NCBI RefSeq assembly: GCF_003202435.1
Contig: NZ_QJHK01000002.1
Span: 372,001-436,000 of the forward strand
Length of the DNA stretch: 64,000 nt
Origin: Flavobacterium cheongpyeongense
GTDB lineage: Bacteria > Bacteroidota > Bacteroidia > Flavobacteriales > Flavobacteriaceae
Reading direction: 5' to 3'
In this document: positions 1 through 9,275 of the stretch, in pieces
Position numbering within the stretch: position 1 is the first letter of the stretch
How the letters are laid out: each line of letters begins with the position of its first letter
Position numbers and translations under genes: made by a program
Notes under the pieces: generated by a model
Database searches by the model: none
Seen by the model: only the letters and a program-made list of their open reading frames with translations
Told to the model about the DNA's origin: nothing

Positions 1-1578
1 GTTATCCATTAAAGTATCTGCATCAGTATCTTTCCATGGACAGCCTTTGTTTTCAACCGGACCTGCAACATCAGGACAAGTATCATCTTTATCAAAAACG
101 GTATCGTTATCAGTATCCGGCCATGGGCAGCCTTTGTTTTCAATTGGTCCTGCTACTTTTATACAAGAATCTTGTTTGTCTATAACACCATCCTGATCCC
201 TGTCTTTAAATTTCTTTTGATAAACAGGAATTTTAAGTCCAACATAAAAATCTGCTGCTTTTGATTCTTTAGAAATTAAATTAGAAACAATTGATCCTGA
301 CCCAACGAAGAAAGTACCAACACGTAATCCGGAACCTACCTGAGTTCCGCTGTATTCCATCCAGGTTACCGGAACGTAAAAACTAAACCATCTGCTTTCG
401 TATCGAGGTGTCAAACTAACTCTGTCAGCTATATTAACCGCATTTAATTTTGTATTTGAAACCATACTGATATCTCCGTTAAGATTCAGATAGAATTTAT
501 TATGGATATTCCAGTCAGCATCGGCATGAAGCGCCGTTGGCAGGTTGGCTTTGACTCCTTTTGCAGTTGAAGTTTTTGTATAATGCTCATTTAAGAAATC
601 GTATAAATTATCCGCATTATCAATCATATTCTGCGTGATTACACCATCAATATCGTAAGTATCCTGCTTTGCTTTTTTATAACTTATGGAACCAATATCC
701 GTAACAGATAACCCGAAACGCAATTTGTATTTATTCAAATCCCTGAAATTATTATCAGCAGGTTTTGCCTTATTCAAATTATATTTTTCATAATCCGGTC
801 TCCACTCATATACAAATCCAAAATCAAAACCTACTCCGCTAGAATTGATGTCAAACTCATAATCTTCATTGGCTTCCCAATCCTGGCTTCCACCAATTGT
901 CATTTCTCCAGTTGTAAATAATTTACTATTTTCTGGATTATTGGTATTTTCTTGTAATGATGCTATGGCGTTCTTTCCCTTAATATATGCATTTCCAACG
1001 CCTTGTAAGTATTTAGCCGTCAAACCTCCTTTTAAGAAATGCTGATCCTTTTGAAACAAAACTGCTGCATACGAAATACCCAATTCTCCCCAGGCATGTG
1101 AAGCTCCGTTTGGACTGCCGGCATTAATAGGATCGAAACTGTTTGCCTGATCTAAACCATCCTTTACCTGATCCACAAGATTACCATTAACATCTCTGAG
1201 ATTTGTTATAGATCTTGCTCTCGTAAAAAGTGCCAGTGTATGCTTTGGAGCAATATTAAACATAAATGATGGCCCCATAATATCCAAGTTAATAATGGCA
1301 TTATTTGCATTTGAAGGAGTCATTTTAGACTGACTGTCAAGATCATAACCATCTTTAAAAACATCAAAAAGTTTCACACCATATAAGTCATTGCTAACAG
1401 CACCACTGATGGAAAACAAATTAATATCTGTTTTAAAACGGGAATCGGCTATTGACGCAGGGTTAAAAAGTACACTCTGTACACCGGCATAATTGTCATG
1501 AAAATAGCCTGAATATGATTGCGATCTGGTCGCAAAAGAAATCAATAAAAGCAATAAAACAAGTGATAATTTTCTCAT
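1..1578 (-). CDS. DUF5723/OmpA-like outer-membrane protein, 5' part (cut by left edge)
   Basis: The minus-strand frame is open from an ATG at 1578 to the window edge, giving 526 residues with no stop. It begins with a signal peptide ([12 protein letters not shown]...ATRSQ), followed by a long beta-rich stretch with an early NPAS motif (residues about 35-45), typical of flavobacterial DUF5723-type barrels. The last 70 or so visible residues are thrombospondin type-3-like calcium repeats (DxDxDGxxDxxDxC) alternating with the phrase AGPxENKGCPW. In this family the repeats usually lead to a C-terminal OmpA peptidoglycan-binding domain, which would lie outside the window. Likely role: outer-membrane protein anchored to peptidoglycan. 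Domain naming is from memory of the family; the repeats and signal peptide are seen directly. Confidence 0.8.
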   Translation of the reverse strand, partial: MRKLSLVLLLLLISFATRSQSYSGYFHDNYAGVQSVLFNPASIADSRFKTDINLFSISGAVSNDLYGVKLFDVFKDGYDLDSQSKMTPSNANNAIINLDIMGPSFMFNIAPKHTLALFTRARSITNLRDVNGNLVDQVKDGLDQANSFDPINAGSPNGASHAWGELGISYAAVLFQKDQHFLKGGLTAKYLQGVGNAYIKGKNAIASLQENTNNPENSKLFTTGEMTIGGSQDWEANEDYEFDINSSGVGFDFGFVYEWRPDYEKYNLNKAKPADNNFRDLNKYKLRFGLSVTDIGSISYKKAKQDTYDIDGVITQNMIDNADNLYDFLNEHYTKTSTAKGVKANLPTALHADADWNIHNKFYLNLNGDISMVSNTKLNAVNIADRVSLTPRYESRWFSFYVPVTWMEYSGTQVGSGLRVGTFFVGSGSIVSNLISKESKAADFYVGLKIPVYQKKFKDRDQDGVIDKQDSCIKVAGPIENKGCPWPDTDNDTVFDKDDTCPDVAGPVENKGCPWKDTDADTLMDN

Positions 1579-1824
1579 TAAATAGGGGTTTAAGATTTAA
1601 TTCGAGACAAAACTACGATAATAGATTTGAAACTATATTAAGAAATCATTGAATTGATGTAACATCTTATTAGTATTATGTGTTATCAGCTTTAATGCTA
1701 ACTACAAATTCTCCTTCCTTACAGAGAAAAATGTGAATTATGAAAAACTTTAGAATATTAATATAACACGTAAATCAAATCCAATTTGCAATTTTACATT
1801 ATTATAAATAGTAATATAATCATT

Positions 1825-2010
1825 ATGAATAGTACTGAAATAAAAGGAAACTGGAACGAGTTTAAGGTAAAATTAAAACAAAGATATGCTGATTTGACTG
1901 ATGATGATTTGCTGTATGAAGAAGGAAAAGAAGATGAGATTTACGGCAGAATACAGCAAAAATTAGGTAAAACAAAAGAAGAATGGGATGAAATCGTATC
2001 CAATTTATAA
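1825..2010 (+). CDS. CsbD family stress-response protein
   Basis: A protein of 61 residues beginning [12 protein letters not shown], a clear match to the CsbD family (small, highly charged, stress-induced, function unknown). A longer frame opens at 1786 but its first 13 residues are isoleucine/asparagine-rich and unlike the family, so the ATG at 1825 is chosen. The family signature KxKQxxxxLTDDDL and the C-terminal [10 protein letters not shown] stretch are intact. It stands alone with its own terminator. It fits with the other general-stress envelope genes at 5106-7673, although they are in a separate unit. Confidence 0.85.
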   Translation: MNSTEIKGNWNEFKVKLKQRYADLTDDDLLYEEGKEDEIYGRIQQKLGKTKEEWDEIVSNL

Positions 2011-2028
2011 CAGCATCTCAAGATATCC

Positions 2029-2066
2029 AATACCGCTTAACTTTTCTTAGGCGGTATTTTTTTGTT
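2029..2066 (+). terminator. Rho-independent terminator after csbD-like gene
   Basis: An 8-bp perfect stem, AATACCGC (2029-2036) with GCGGTATT (2051-2058), is followed by a T-rich run. Confidence 0.8.
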
Positions 2067-2157
2067 TTTCAAACTTTAATGATTGCCTTTCTTAAAAGCC
2101 AATAGTAAGACAAAAATCAATTTAATTAGTTATCTTTAACCATATTTTTTTACAAAA

Positions 2158-2709
2158 ATGAAATTATTTATAAAATTTGACATCAATACAATTTGTACAC
2201 TTTTTCTAAAACAAAAACTTGAGGAACAAAATTTAATTTTTTCAACTTTAGGATTTGGTGAGATTGAACTGGAAGAAAATCTCAGCAGTGAATCATTAGA
2301 TGCACTTAAAAACAACTTAAGTCCTTTTGGTTTTGAGGTTGTAGAGAATCAAAAAAGTGTTTTGGTACAAAAAATAAAGGATGCCATAATAGAACTAGTC
2401 TATACTGATGATAATAATAACTTTAAAAGTTCAGCATATCTGGCTGATAAACTGAATCATAGTTACGGTTATTTGTCGAATGTGTTTTCTGAAGTAACCT
2501 ATTCATCAATCGAAAATTTTATAATCATTCAAAAAATCGAGAGAGCCAAGCAGTTGATGATTGTAAATGAAATGAGTCTGACCGAAATTGCTTTTTTACT
2601 TAACTATTCCAGTGTTGCGCATTTAAGTACACAGTTTAAAAACACAACCGGAATAACTCCTTCTGCATTCCTTAGGATTATTAAAAAAAGAAGAGAAAAT
2701 TTAAAATAA
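2158..2709 (+). CDS. AraC-type helix-turn-helix transcription regulator
   Basis: This 183-residue protein carries an AraC double helix-turn-helix in its C-terminal half (about residues 75-180): SAYLADKLNHSYGYLSNVF is the first helix-turn-helix and the MSLTEIAFLLNYSSVAHLS / GITPSAF segment the second, canonical, one. The N-terminal 70 residues form a short alpha/beta domain that I do not recognise. It is followed after 20 bp by a receiver gene and a CHASE3 kinase, so it is probably the first gene of a signalling operon and may act on the output of that kinase. There is no receiver domain in the protein itself. Target genes are unknown. Confidence 0.85.
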   Translation: MKLFIKFDINTICTLFLKQKLEEQNLIFSTLGFGEIELEENLSSESLDALKNNLSPFGFEVVENQKSVLVQKIKDAIIELVYTDDNNNFKSSAYLADKLNHSYGYLSNVFSEVTYSSIENFIIIQKIERAKQLMIVNEMSLTEIAFLLNYSSVAHLSTQFKNTTGITPSAFLRIIKKRRENLK

Positions 2710-2729
2710 AACCCAAATACCTTTACTCA

Positions 2730-3179
2730 ATGCAGAAAAACGCATTACACATTTTACTCGCCGATGACGACGAAGACGACAGACTTTTTTTTAAAGATGC
2801 TTTTGAAGAAGTGAAAGTACAAACCAAAGTCGAATTTGTTTTCGATGGTTTACAATTAATGGAACACCTAATGAATCCTGATACTAAATTACCTGATATT
2901 CTATTTCTTGATTTGAATATGCCAAAGAAAACAGGCAAAGAATGTCTGATTGAAATTAAAAAAACAGAACATCTTAAAAACCTTATAATTGCAATTTATT
3001 CTACATCATCTTCTGATGAGGACATTGAAGATACATTTATTGAAGGAGCTAATATTTATATCAAAAAGCCAAGTGATTTTAATACACTAAAAAAAATTAT
3101 TAATGAAGTTATAACACTTAACTGGCATTATCACACATCAGGATTAAATCGCGATAATTTCTTATTAAGTATTAAATAA
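2730..3179 (+). CDS. Single-domain response regulator (Rcp1-like)
   Basis: A stand-alone receiver of 149 residues. The acidic cluster LLADDDEDD is at residues 8-16, the phosphoacceptor Asp61 lies in FLDLNMP, the switch residues in IYSTSSSDED, and the conserved lysine in IKKPSD near residue 110. No output domain follows, so it probably acts by protein contact or as a phosphorelay shuttle. It sits 20 bp after the AraC gene and 11 bp before the kinase at 3191, its likely partner. Rcp1-type receivers of this length are classically paired with PAS/GAF kinases of the same HisKA class. Confidence 0.9.
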   Translation: MQKNALHILLADDDEDDRLFFKDAFEEVKVQTKVEFVFDGLQLMEHLMNPDTKLPDILFLDLNMPKKTGKECLIEIKKTEHLKNLIIAIYSTSSSDEDIEDTFIEGANIYIKKPSDFNTLKKIINEVITLNWHYHTSGLNRDNFLLSIK

Positions 3180-3190
3180 TTGAAATAATA

Positions 3191-4975
3191 ATGAAATGGA
3201 TACCTAAGTTTAATTCCTCAAATTATTTGAGAGTTATTTTTATAATAGCTATCTTCATTTTACTCTTTCTTTCATCAATAGCTTACAAACATAACAGGGA
3301 TGTAAACGAATACAGTAAACTGCTCATGCACACCTATGAAATAAACATAGAACTTGAGCGACTGATGTCTGCAATAAAAGATGCAGAAACTGGGCAGCGA
3401 GGTTTCATGATTACCCGCAATCACCGCTTTCTGACTCCCTATCTTTTTTCACGCGATAAAGTAAATACTTCTTTTATCGCCTTAAAAAAACTTACAGCCA
3501 ATAATCCAATACAAAAAAAAAATCTCGAAAAAATATACACGCTGATTATTCAGCGTTATGTTTCTTTTGAAAACTGTTTAAAATATAGTGATCCTGACAC
3601 TTACGACAAAAGAAAACTAGACAACCACATGTTTGGAGGGCGTATCCTAATGGAAAACATTCGTTTTAAGGTAGACCAAATGAATGACATTGAAAAAACC
3701 TCTTTAAACAAAAGTTTAAAAAAATACGATCAGGAAATTTCCTTTGGTCCTCTTTTTTCAATATCATTATTCTTAGCGGCCTTAGCCTTTATTTTATTAG
3801 CCTATAGAAAAATAAGCAACGATCTGGAGCGCCTGACAATATATAATAAAAAGCTTTTAATATCGTCAGGGCTTATGGCAGAATCAGAAGCTATTGGTAA
3901 ATTTAGCACCTGGCAATGGGATTTACAAACAGATAAAATTGAATATTCAGATAATCAGTTTCGGCTTTTAGGATTTATGCCAAATGCTTTCGTTCCTAAT
4001 AAAGATACTTTTCTAAGTTATGTCCATCCAGATGATAAAGAAGCTATTTCCAAATCTATGGATGGCATAATAAAAAATAAAGAACTGCCTTTTATTTACT
4101 ATAAAATCGTTTTACCAAATAATCAAATCAGACATTTTAAATCTACCGGAAAATTGCTCGTAGATAAAAATGGCAGTAATATTTTACTTGGAATAAATTT
4201 TGACATTACTGATGAACATTTGCTTAATATAAAACTTCAGGAGCATAATAATGAACTCGTGAAAATCAATAAGGAACTGGCATCATTTAATCATGTTGCA
4301 AGCCATGACTTACAAGAACCGTTGCGTAAAATCTTAACCTTTATTTCCCGAATTTCTGAAGCTGATAAAGCCGCACTTTCTGAAAGCGGTAACGAATACA
4401 TTACTAAAGTTGAAACCTCGGCAAAACGAATGCGTGTTTTGATTGACGACTTATTATTGTTTTCAAGAACCAATACGACTAAGAAAGAGTTTATCCAATC
4501 TGATCTGAATGAATTATTTGAAAATGTCAAATCAGAATTAGCCGTAATCATTGACGATAAAAAAGCAGATCTAAATGTAGGCAAGTTGCCCAGCCTGAAC
4601 GTAATTCCATATCAGATCGAACAGCTTTTTATTAATTTAATTGGAAACTCCCTGAAATATAGCCAGACTGGCATTGCCCCAAAGATTATTGTCAGTTCTG
4701 AAGAAATTTTATCCAATGAATATCCTGAAATAATAAATCAGCCTTTTAAGAAGTTTCACAAAATTACTTTTACAGACAACGGAATGGGATTTGATCCACA
4801 GTTCAAAGACACTATTTTTGTATTGTTCCAGCGTTTACATTCTAAAACAGATTACCCCGGAACCGGAATTGGATTAGCAATCTGTAAAAAAATTGTTGAG
4901 AATCATAAAGGTTATATTACTGCCGACAGTGAACCGGGCAAAGGTTCCGTATTTACGGTATTTCTACCTGTATAA
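3191..4975 (+). CDS. CHASE3-PAS hybrid membrane sensor histidine kinase
   Basis: A 594-residue membrane kinase. A first transmembrane helix (residues about 12-30) is followed by a CHASE3-type extracytoplasmic helical domain with the hallmark IKDAETGQRGFMIT (about 62-75) and a second transmembrane helix near 185-203. A PAS_3 fold follows (about 240-340, GKFSTWQWDL...YVHPDD), then HisKA with the phosphoacceptor His372 in ASHDLQEPLR and a HATPase_c domain with N box (NLIGNSLKYS), G1 (DNGMGFD) and G2 (GTGIGLA). All catalytic motifs look intact. The ligand of CHASE3 domains is generally unknown. It is the last gene of a three-gene operon and is closed by a strong hairpin. Confidence 0.9.
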   Translation: MKWIPKFNSSNYLRVIFIIAIFILLFLSSIAYKHNRDVNEYSKLLMHTYEINIELERLMSAIKDAETGQRGFMITRNHRFLTPYLFSRDKVNTSFIALKKLTANNPIQKKNLEKIYTLIIQRYVSFENCLKYSDPDTYDKRKLDNHMFGGRILMENIRFKVDQMNDIEKTSLNKSLKKYDQEISFGPLFSISLFLAALAFILLAYRKISNDLERLTIYNKKLLISSGLMAESEAIGKFSTWQWDLQTDKIEYSDNQFRLLGFMPNAFVPNKDTFLSYVHPDDKEAISKSMDGIIKNKELPFIYYKIVLPNNQIRHFKSTGKLLVDKNGSNILLGINFDITDEHLLNIKLQEHNNELVKINKELASFNHVASHDLQEPLRKILTFISRISEADKAALSESGNEYITKVETSAKRMRVLIDDLLLFSRTNTTKKEFIQSDLNELFENVKSELAVIIDDKKADLNVGKLPSLNVIPYQIEQLFINLIGNSLKYSQTGIAPKIIVSSEEILSNEYPEIINQPFKKFHKITFTDNGMGFDPQFKDTIFVLFQRLHSKTDYPGTGIGLAICKKIVENHKGYITADSEPGKGSVFTVFLPV

Positions 4976-4995
4976 ATCTTCAAAAAAAAACATTT

Positions 4996-5040
4996 AAACG
5001 TTATATAAGCCCGTAATGGGAATTATATAACGTTTCTTTT
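4996..5040 (+). terminator. Terminator after the CHASE3 kinase operon
   Basis: A perfect 13-bp inverted repeat, AAACGTTATATAA (4996-5008) and its complement (5023-5035), with a 14-nt loop and a T-rich tail. Confidence 0.8.
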
Positions 5041-5105
5041 TTATGCTGTAAAGCAAAACTTACTCTTCGTTAGCATCTTTGTAATGTAATAATGAAGTAA
5101 ATAAT

Positions 5106-5675
5106 ATGAGCCAGATGTCCTCATCTAAACCGTCATTTTTAAAGACGGTTTTTATAGCGATTTTAACAGTAACTATTTCGTCTTGTAATGAAAATGACAA
5201 ACCTGAAAAGGTAAATAATAAATACACTCTTATAAAAAATACAGAAGAAATTGAAGCTTATTTTTTTGTTGCAGTTGCAGGCCTTACAAAATCGATTATT
5301 TCTAAAACCCATCTGGCAAAACATAAAAGTTCACAAAACTCAATAAAAGTTGTCAGTACAAAAATAGAAAACCATCAAATGTTCTTGCTGCAGGAGATTA
5401 GTGAGATCGCTACTCGTAAGCTCATTATAATAAATGAAATAAACACTTCTGCAACGAACAAAGAATTATACAGGCTTGTAAGCAAGAGAGAAATAGATTT
5501 TGATAAAGAATATCTAAACTCAATTACCAATTCTTTATCCGAAATAATAAAACTGTTTGAATCTATGGCAAAAGAAACAAATGATACGGTAATCTTAAAA
5601 TTAGTTACTCATCATTTACCAAAACAATACGAACTTTTAAGAGAAACAGAAAAAATTAAAAAAGGAATCAATTAA
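5106..5675 (+). CDS. Putative DUF4142-like lipoprotein
   Basis: This 189-residue protein begins with a hydrophobic export segment and a lipobox ending at Cys27 (TVTISSC), so it is probably a lipoprotein. The mature part is almost entirely helical, with repeated His/Lys/Glu heptads (HLAKHKSSQNS, IENHQMFL), and resembles the ferritin-like helical bundle of DUF4142 proteins. That assignment is by pattern and not certain. A second in-frame ATG three codons later could be the true start. It opens a run of small envelope genes (5106-7673) of the general-stress kind. Confidence 0.6.
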   Translation: MSQMSSSKPSFLKTVFIAILTVTISSCNENDKPEKVNNKYTLIKNTEEIEAYFFVAVAGLTKSIISKTHLAKHKSSQNSIKVVSTKIENHQMFLLQEISEIATRKLIIINEINTSATNKELYRLVSKREIDFDKEYLNSITNSLSEIIKLFESMAKETNDTVILKLVTHHLPKQYELLRETEKIKKGIN

Positions 5676-5710
5676 AATCAAATTACAATTATTAACTAAA
5701 CTTTTAAATT

Positions 5711-6367
5711 ATGAAAATGCAATCCTGTTTTTTATACGCCTTAACCCTTTTTATGACAACTTCATTTGGGATAGTATCTGCACAAAACAGTACAGTTGCG
5801 GGGTCAGAATTCGGTATTAAAGGTGGGGTAAATATGTCAAACCTATATTCTGACGATGTTGATGACAACAATGTTCTTTGGGGATTTAATGCCGGGCTTT
5901 TTGCTGCATTTCCTATTGCGAATAATGTATTCATACAGTCTGAGGTCTTATATACTACAAAAGGCGCTGAATTAGAATACGATAATAATGTTATTTCCGG
6001 TGCCGCAAAATTTAAACTAAATTATATAGAAGTCCCATTACTGGTAAGACTCAATATAACAGAAAACTTCAACATTCACGCTGGTGGTTATGCTTCTTAT
6101 TTAATTAATGCAAAACTAACAAACGAAACTGAAAATGGTAATGCTTTCGAATTTGACGAAGACCTCAATACTGACGATTTCCAAACATTTGATGCCGGTT
6201 TATCAGTAGGAGCTGGTTTAGATATAAAGCCTGTTAGCATAGGATTACGTTATAACTATGGATTAGCTACTGTAGGGAAAGAAAGAGATTTTGCAGGAAC
6301 AAACTATACTTTTCCTGATGCCAAAAACAGCAACTTAAACTTGTACTTGTCCTATAAATTAAATTAG
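5711..6367 (+). CDS. Outer-membrane beta-barrel protein (porin family)
   Basis: The protein has 218 residues and a signal peptide ending near SAQN (residue 26). The rest is an OMP_b-brl_2-type eight-stranded barrel: GIKGGVNMSNL near the N-terminus, alternating aromatic strands, PLLVRLNI mid-protein, and a C-terminal strand ending in an aromatic-rich LNLYLSYKLN. It probably sits in the outer membrane with no enzymatic role. It lies 35 bp after the lipoprotein gene and before the small stress proteins. In Flavobacteria such barrels often accompany YtxH/Lmo0937 genes, which supports a stress-envelope context. Confidence 0.85.
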   Translation: MKMQSCFLYALTLFMTTSFGIVSAQNSTVAGSEFGIKGGVNMSNLYSDDVDDNNVLWGFNAGLFAAFPIANNVFIQSEVLYTTKGAELEYDNNVISGAAKFKLNYIEVPLLVRLNITENFNIHAGGYASYLINAKLTNETENGNAFEFDEDLNTDDFQTFDAGLSVGAGLDIKPVSIGLRYNYGLATVGKERDFAGTNYTFPDAKNSNLNLYLSYKLN

Positions 6368-6397
6368 AAAAATTATTAACCATAAACATTAAAAACA

Positions 6398-6550
6398 ATG
6401 TCAAATTTATTATACACAATCGCAATTATTCTTGTCATTCTTTGGGCTTTGGGGTTCTTTGTATACAGTGCAGGAAGTATTATCCATATCCTGTTGGTCA
6501 TTGCCATAATAGCAATACTATTCAGACTTATTAAAGGTCGCGAAATTTAA
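6398..6550 (+). CDS. Lmo0937-type small membrane protein (50 aa)
   Basis: A short gene with ATG at 6398 and TAA at 6548-6550. The product starts MSNLLYTIAIILVILW, has two hydrophobic helices separated by a short GFFVYSAGSIIH turn, and ends IKGREI. This is the characteristic layout of Lmo0937 family membrane proteins, which are induced in many envelope-stress regulons. It lies 30 bp after the beta-barrel gene and 48 bp before the YtxH gene. Confidence 0.85.
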   Translation: MSNLLYTIAIILVILWALGFFVYSAGSIIHILLVIAIIAILFRLIKGREI

Positions 6551-6598
6551 AAATCAACATTATAAAACAATTTATATTAATATTTAAAATCAAACATT

Positions 6599-6883
6599 AT
6601 GAAAACTAGTAGCGCAATTTTAGGAATTTTAGGAGCCGCAGCAGCAGGAGCGTTTATCGGAGTATTATTTGCACCAGACAAAGGTTCAGAAACCAGAAAA
6701 AAAATCAAAGATAAATCCAAAGATTACGGGGACAACCTTAAAAGTAAAGTAGATGGGATTTTAAGCACAATCAGTTCAAATGGTAAAGATATGATTGAAG
6801 AAGGAAAAGCAAAATTCAATCAGGTAAAAAATGACTTCAATTCTGTTACAGATGAAGCAAAGGCAGTAAAAACGAACTATTAA
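6599..6883 (+). CDS. YtxH domain-containing protein
   Basis: This 94-residue protein has an N-terminal glycine/alanine-rich transmembrane helix (ILGAAAAGAFIGVLFAPDKGSETR) directly followed by a charged, amphipathic helical tail. The APDKGSETRKKI phrase is the YtxH signature. YtxH proteins are general-stress proteins in Bacillus and common in Bacteroidota; their biochemical role is not established. It is co-directional with, and closely spaced to, the Lmo0937-type gene upstream and the holin-X-like gene downstream. Confidence 0.9.
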   Translation: MKTSSAILGILGAAAAGAFIGVLFAPDKGSETRKKIKDKSKDYGDNLKSKVDGILSTISSNGKDMIEEGKAKFNQVKNDFNSVTDEAKAVKTNY

Positions 6884-6917
6884 AAAGTGTCTTTTCAAAC
6901 CCTAAATACCAAATATC

Positions 6918-7277
6918 ATGGAAACTAATGCAACAACATCTGAAAACCTGAATCTTTATGAAAAAGCTGAAAATTATACTAAAACGAGTTTAGATCTAAT
7001 CAAACTCAAAACAGTATCTGCCACTGCAGACGCATTGTCTACGGTAACATCAAGAATTGCAGTTGGAGCTGTTGTTGCATTTTTTACCGCTTTCCTTAAC
7101 ATCGGCATTAGCTTATGGATTGGAAAAGTACTGGGGGAATATTATTATGGTTTTTTTATTATAGCACTGTTTTATTTAATTGTCGCTATTCTACTCCACA
7201 AAACACAGCACAAACTTATTAAAACGCCTATTGGAAATATGATTATTTCGAGCATTTTAAAAGACTCTAAAAACTGA
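6918..7277 (+). CDS. Holin-X-like (phage holin superfamily III) membrane protein
   Basis: A 119-residue protein with an N-terminal amphipathic stretch and two transmembrane helices (about residues 52-77 and 81-100, separated by a GEYYYG turn), followed by a short basic tail (KTQHKLIKTPIGN). This is the layout of the Actinobacterial holin-X (PF07332-type) family, which in Bacteroidota is found in chromosomal stress clusters rather than in phages. There are no other phage genes nearby, so a lysis role is unlikely. Confidence 0.75.
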   Translation: METNATTSENLNLYEKAENYTKTSLDLIKLKTVSATADALSTVTSRIAVGAVVAFFTAFLNIGISLWIGKVLGEYYYGFFIIALFYLIVAILLHKTQHKLIKTPIGNMIISSILKDSKN

Positions 7278-7301
7278 TTTAAAAACTAAAAAATAACTGT
7301 T

Positions 7302-7673
7302 ATGAATATTAACACTATAGACACATTAAATCAGCAAATAAAACTTTTAGAAGAGCTACAGCATAAAGAATGGTGCGACATTAAAGAAGAAATAGGTGAT
7401 GTTAAGGAGAATTTAAAGCCTACAAACTTAATTCGAAAAGCAGTTGGCGAAATCAATGATTCAATTGGCATCAGGAGCGAAATAGCACAGTCGGCAATCA
7501 GCATTTTAATTGGCTATCTGGCCAAAAAAATAGTAGTCGGAAAAACCCATTCAACTTTTAAAAACATTTTGGGATCTGTTTTACAGTTAGCTGTTACAAC
7601 ATTAGTCTCAAAACCACATGAAAATTCTTCGCCAGAAAAAGAAGAAAGTTCATTAAAACACGAACCATCCTAA
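7302..7673 (+). CDS. Conserved hypothetical protein of the stress cluster
   Basis: The 123-residue product is not recognised as a named family. It begins with a helical charged segment (KLLEELQHKEWCDIKEEIGDV), has an amphipathic central part, and a moderately hydrophobic stretch (SAISILIGYLAKKIVVG, about residues 66-82) that could associate with the membrane next to the holin-X-like protein. The tail is rich in Glu/Ser. It is 24 bp after the holin-X-like gene and in the same direction, so it is probably the last gene of this operon. Confidence 0.7.
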   Translation: MNINTIDTLNQQIKLLEELQHKEWCDIKEEIGDVKENLKPTNLIRKAVGEINDSIGIRSEIAQSAISILIGYLAKKIVVGKTHSTFKNILGSVLQLAVTTLVSKPHENSSPEKEESSLKHEPS

Positions 7674-7703
7674 GAGTATTTGTACAACTTAAATACATGT
7701 ATT

Positions 7704-7802
7704 ATGGAAAAGATAAATGAAATAATAATTAAAAATAGTGTGCACATATACTCCAATTTCTATAAATGTTTTGAATACACCAGAGTATTTTTAGGTATCT
7801 GA
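7704..7802 (+). CDS. Possible 32-residue micro-ORF
   Basis: An ATG 30 bp after the stress operon opens a frame beginning MEKINEIIIKNSV and ending in VFLGI before TGA. There is no recognised family, and composition alone does not distinguish it from chance. It is recorded because it precedes the terminator at 7934. Confidence 0.2.
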   Translation: MEKINEIIIKNSVHIYSNFYKCFEYTRVFLGI

Positions 7803-7933
7803 CTCGTTTATACGTTTCCAGCTATAACAAACGGTTAAACAGTCAATACATCATTATATTTTTATGGTTCTGAGATATTAAATCCCAAGCTTTAATAAGC
7901 GAAAGATTTTTAAGCAACAGCTTATCTCAACCG

Positions 7934-7980
7934 AAAAAGAGACTAATTTCACATAAAGTGAAACAGTCTCTTTTTTTTTA
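7934..7980 (+). terminator. Terminator closing the stress cluster
   Basis: A long stem-loop: an outer 11-bp stem AAAAAGAGACT (7934-7944) with its complement (7965-7975) and an inner TTTCAC/GTGAAA stem (7947-7952, 7958-7963), followed by a run of T. Confidence 0.85.
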
Positions 7981-7998
7981 TTATTAAATACTCAACAA

Positions 7999-8029
7999 CA
8001 AAAAACCGAACTACAAGTAGTCCGGCTTT
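7999..8029 (-). terminator. Terminator downstream of prfA
   Basis: Read on the minus strand, GCCGGACTA - CTTG - TAGTTCGGT forms a 9-bp stem with two G-U pairs and a 4-nt loop, followed by T residues. It lies 46 bp after the prfA stop codon. Confidence 0.7.
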
Positions 8030-8074
8030 CTCAATAATTTTTATTCTGTTCTCTAAAATCTAAAAGTCTAAATT

Positions 8075-9151
8075 TTAAAAAACCTCAGAAGCTTCCTTCA
8101 GTTTCTCCATATTATTTACCAATTGCAACTCAGCCACAATTTTCTGAATATCACCATTCATGATATTTCCTAAATCATAAAGTGTAAGCCCAATTCGGTG
8201 ATCGGTTACACGCCCCTGTGCATAATTATAGGTACGAATCTTAGCAGAACGGTCACCAGAACTAACCTGAGAAGTACGTTTTGTTGCATCTTCGGCTTCT
8301 TTTTTCGCCAATTCCATTTCGTACAAACGGGAACGTAAAACAGTTAATGCCTTATCCTTATTTTTGTGCTGTGATTTCTGATCCTGACATTGCGCCACCA
8401 ATCCGGTTGGAATGTGCGTTAAACGTACAGCAGATTTCGTTGTATTTACCGATTGTCCTCCAGGACCTGATGAACAAAAGAAATCAACACGAACATCATT
8501 CATATCGATCTGTACATCAAATTCTTCTGCTTCAGGTAAAACCATTACGGTTGCTGCCGATGTATGCACGCGCCCCTGAGTTTCTGTCTGAGGTACGCGC
8601 TGAACACGGTGAACTCCGGCTTCAAACTTCAAAGTTCCGTAAACATCTTCTCCCGAAACCTCAAAAATTACCTCTTTGAAACCTCCGGATGTTCCCTCAT
8701 TCATATCCACAACAGAAGTTCTCCAACCCTGACCTTCACAATATTTTGTGTACATCCTGAACAAATCCCCTGCAAAAATACTTGCTTCATCTCCACCCGT
8801 ACCCGCACGAATCTCCACCATAACGTTTTTAGCGTCTTCAGGATCTTTTGGAATCAGCATGAATTTGATTTCTTCTTCTAACTGTGGTAAACGCTCCTTA
8901 GCTTCATCCAACTGCATTTTAGCCATTTCAACCATATCTGCATCACTCCCGTCGGCGATAATTTCGTTTGCCTCGTCAATGTTTGCCAGAACAAGAATGT
9001 ATTCTTCTCTTTTGTCAACCAGAGCTTTAATACTTTTATATTCCTGGTTAAGCTGTACATAACGTTTTTGATCTGCAATAACATCGGGCTGAATAATCAA
9101 ATCCGAAATCTCGTCAAAACGCTGCTTTACATATTGAAGTTTATCTAACAT
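8075..9151 (-). CDS. prfA: Peptide chain release factor 1
   Basis: A class I release factor of 358 residues. The peptidyl-tRNA hydrolysis motif GGQ is in [15 protein letters not shown] (about residues 229-243), the stop-codon recognition motif PxT is in [15 protein letters not shown] (about 185), and the [13 protein letters not shown] segment is typical of RF1. It recognises UAA and UAG and releases the nascent chain on the ribosome. Length matches the family. It stands alone on the minus strand; a structured RNA-like element lies 125 bp upstream of its start codon. Confidence 0.97.
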   Translation of the reverse strand: MLDKLQYVKQRFDEISDLIIQPDVIADQKRYVQLNQEYKSIKALVDKREEYILVLANIDEANEIIADGSDADMVEMAKMQLDEAKERLPQLEEEIKFMLIPKDPEDAKNVMVEIRAGTGGDEASIFAGDLFRMYTKYCEGQGWRTSVVDMNEGTSGGFKEVIFEVSGEDVYGTLKFEAGVHRVQRVPQTETQGRVHTSAATVMVLPEAEEFDVQIDMNDVRVDFFCSSGPGGQSVNTTKSAVRLTHIPTGLVAQCQDQKSQHKNKDKALTVLRSRLYEMELAKKEAEDATKRTSQVSSGDRSAKIRTYNYAQGRVTDHRIGLTLYDLGNIMNGDIQKIVAELQLVNNMEKLKEASEVF

Positions 9152-9275
9152 TGTATAATCCCTTTTATTTGGAGTGCAAATTTACGAAATTTTTGTTAAA
9201 AATTCTATCATTAACTTTTTGAGTTTTTTAGGCTTCTTTTCTTAAGATTGTTTAGTGAAATCATAATTATTATTT

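Noticed and set aside
6918-7277. Holin annotation taken as evidence for a prophage
   Set aside because: No other phage genes occur; holin-X-like proteins are common in chromosomal stress clusters of Bacteroidota.
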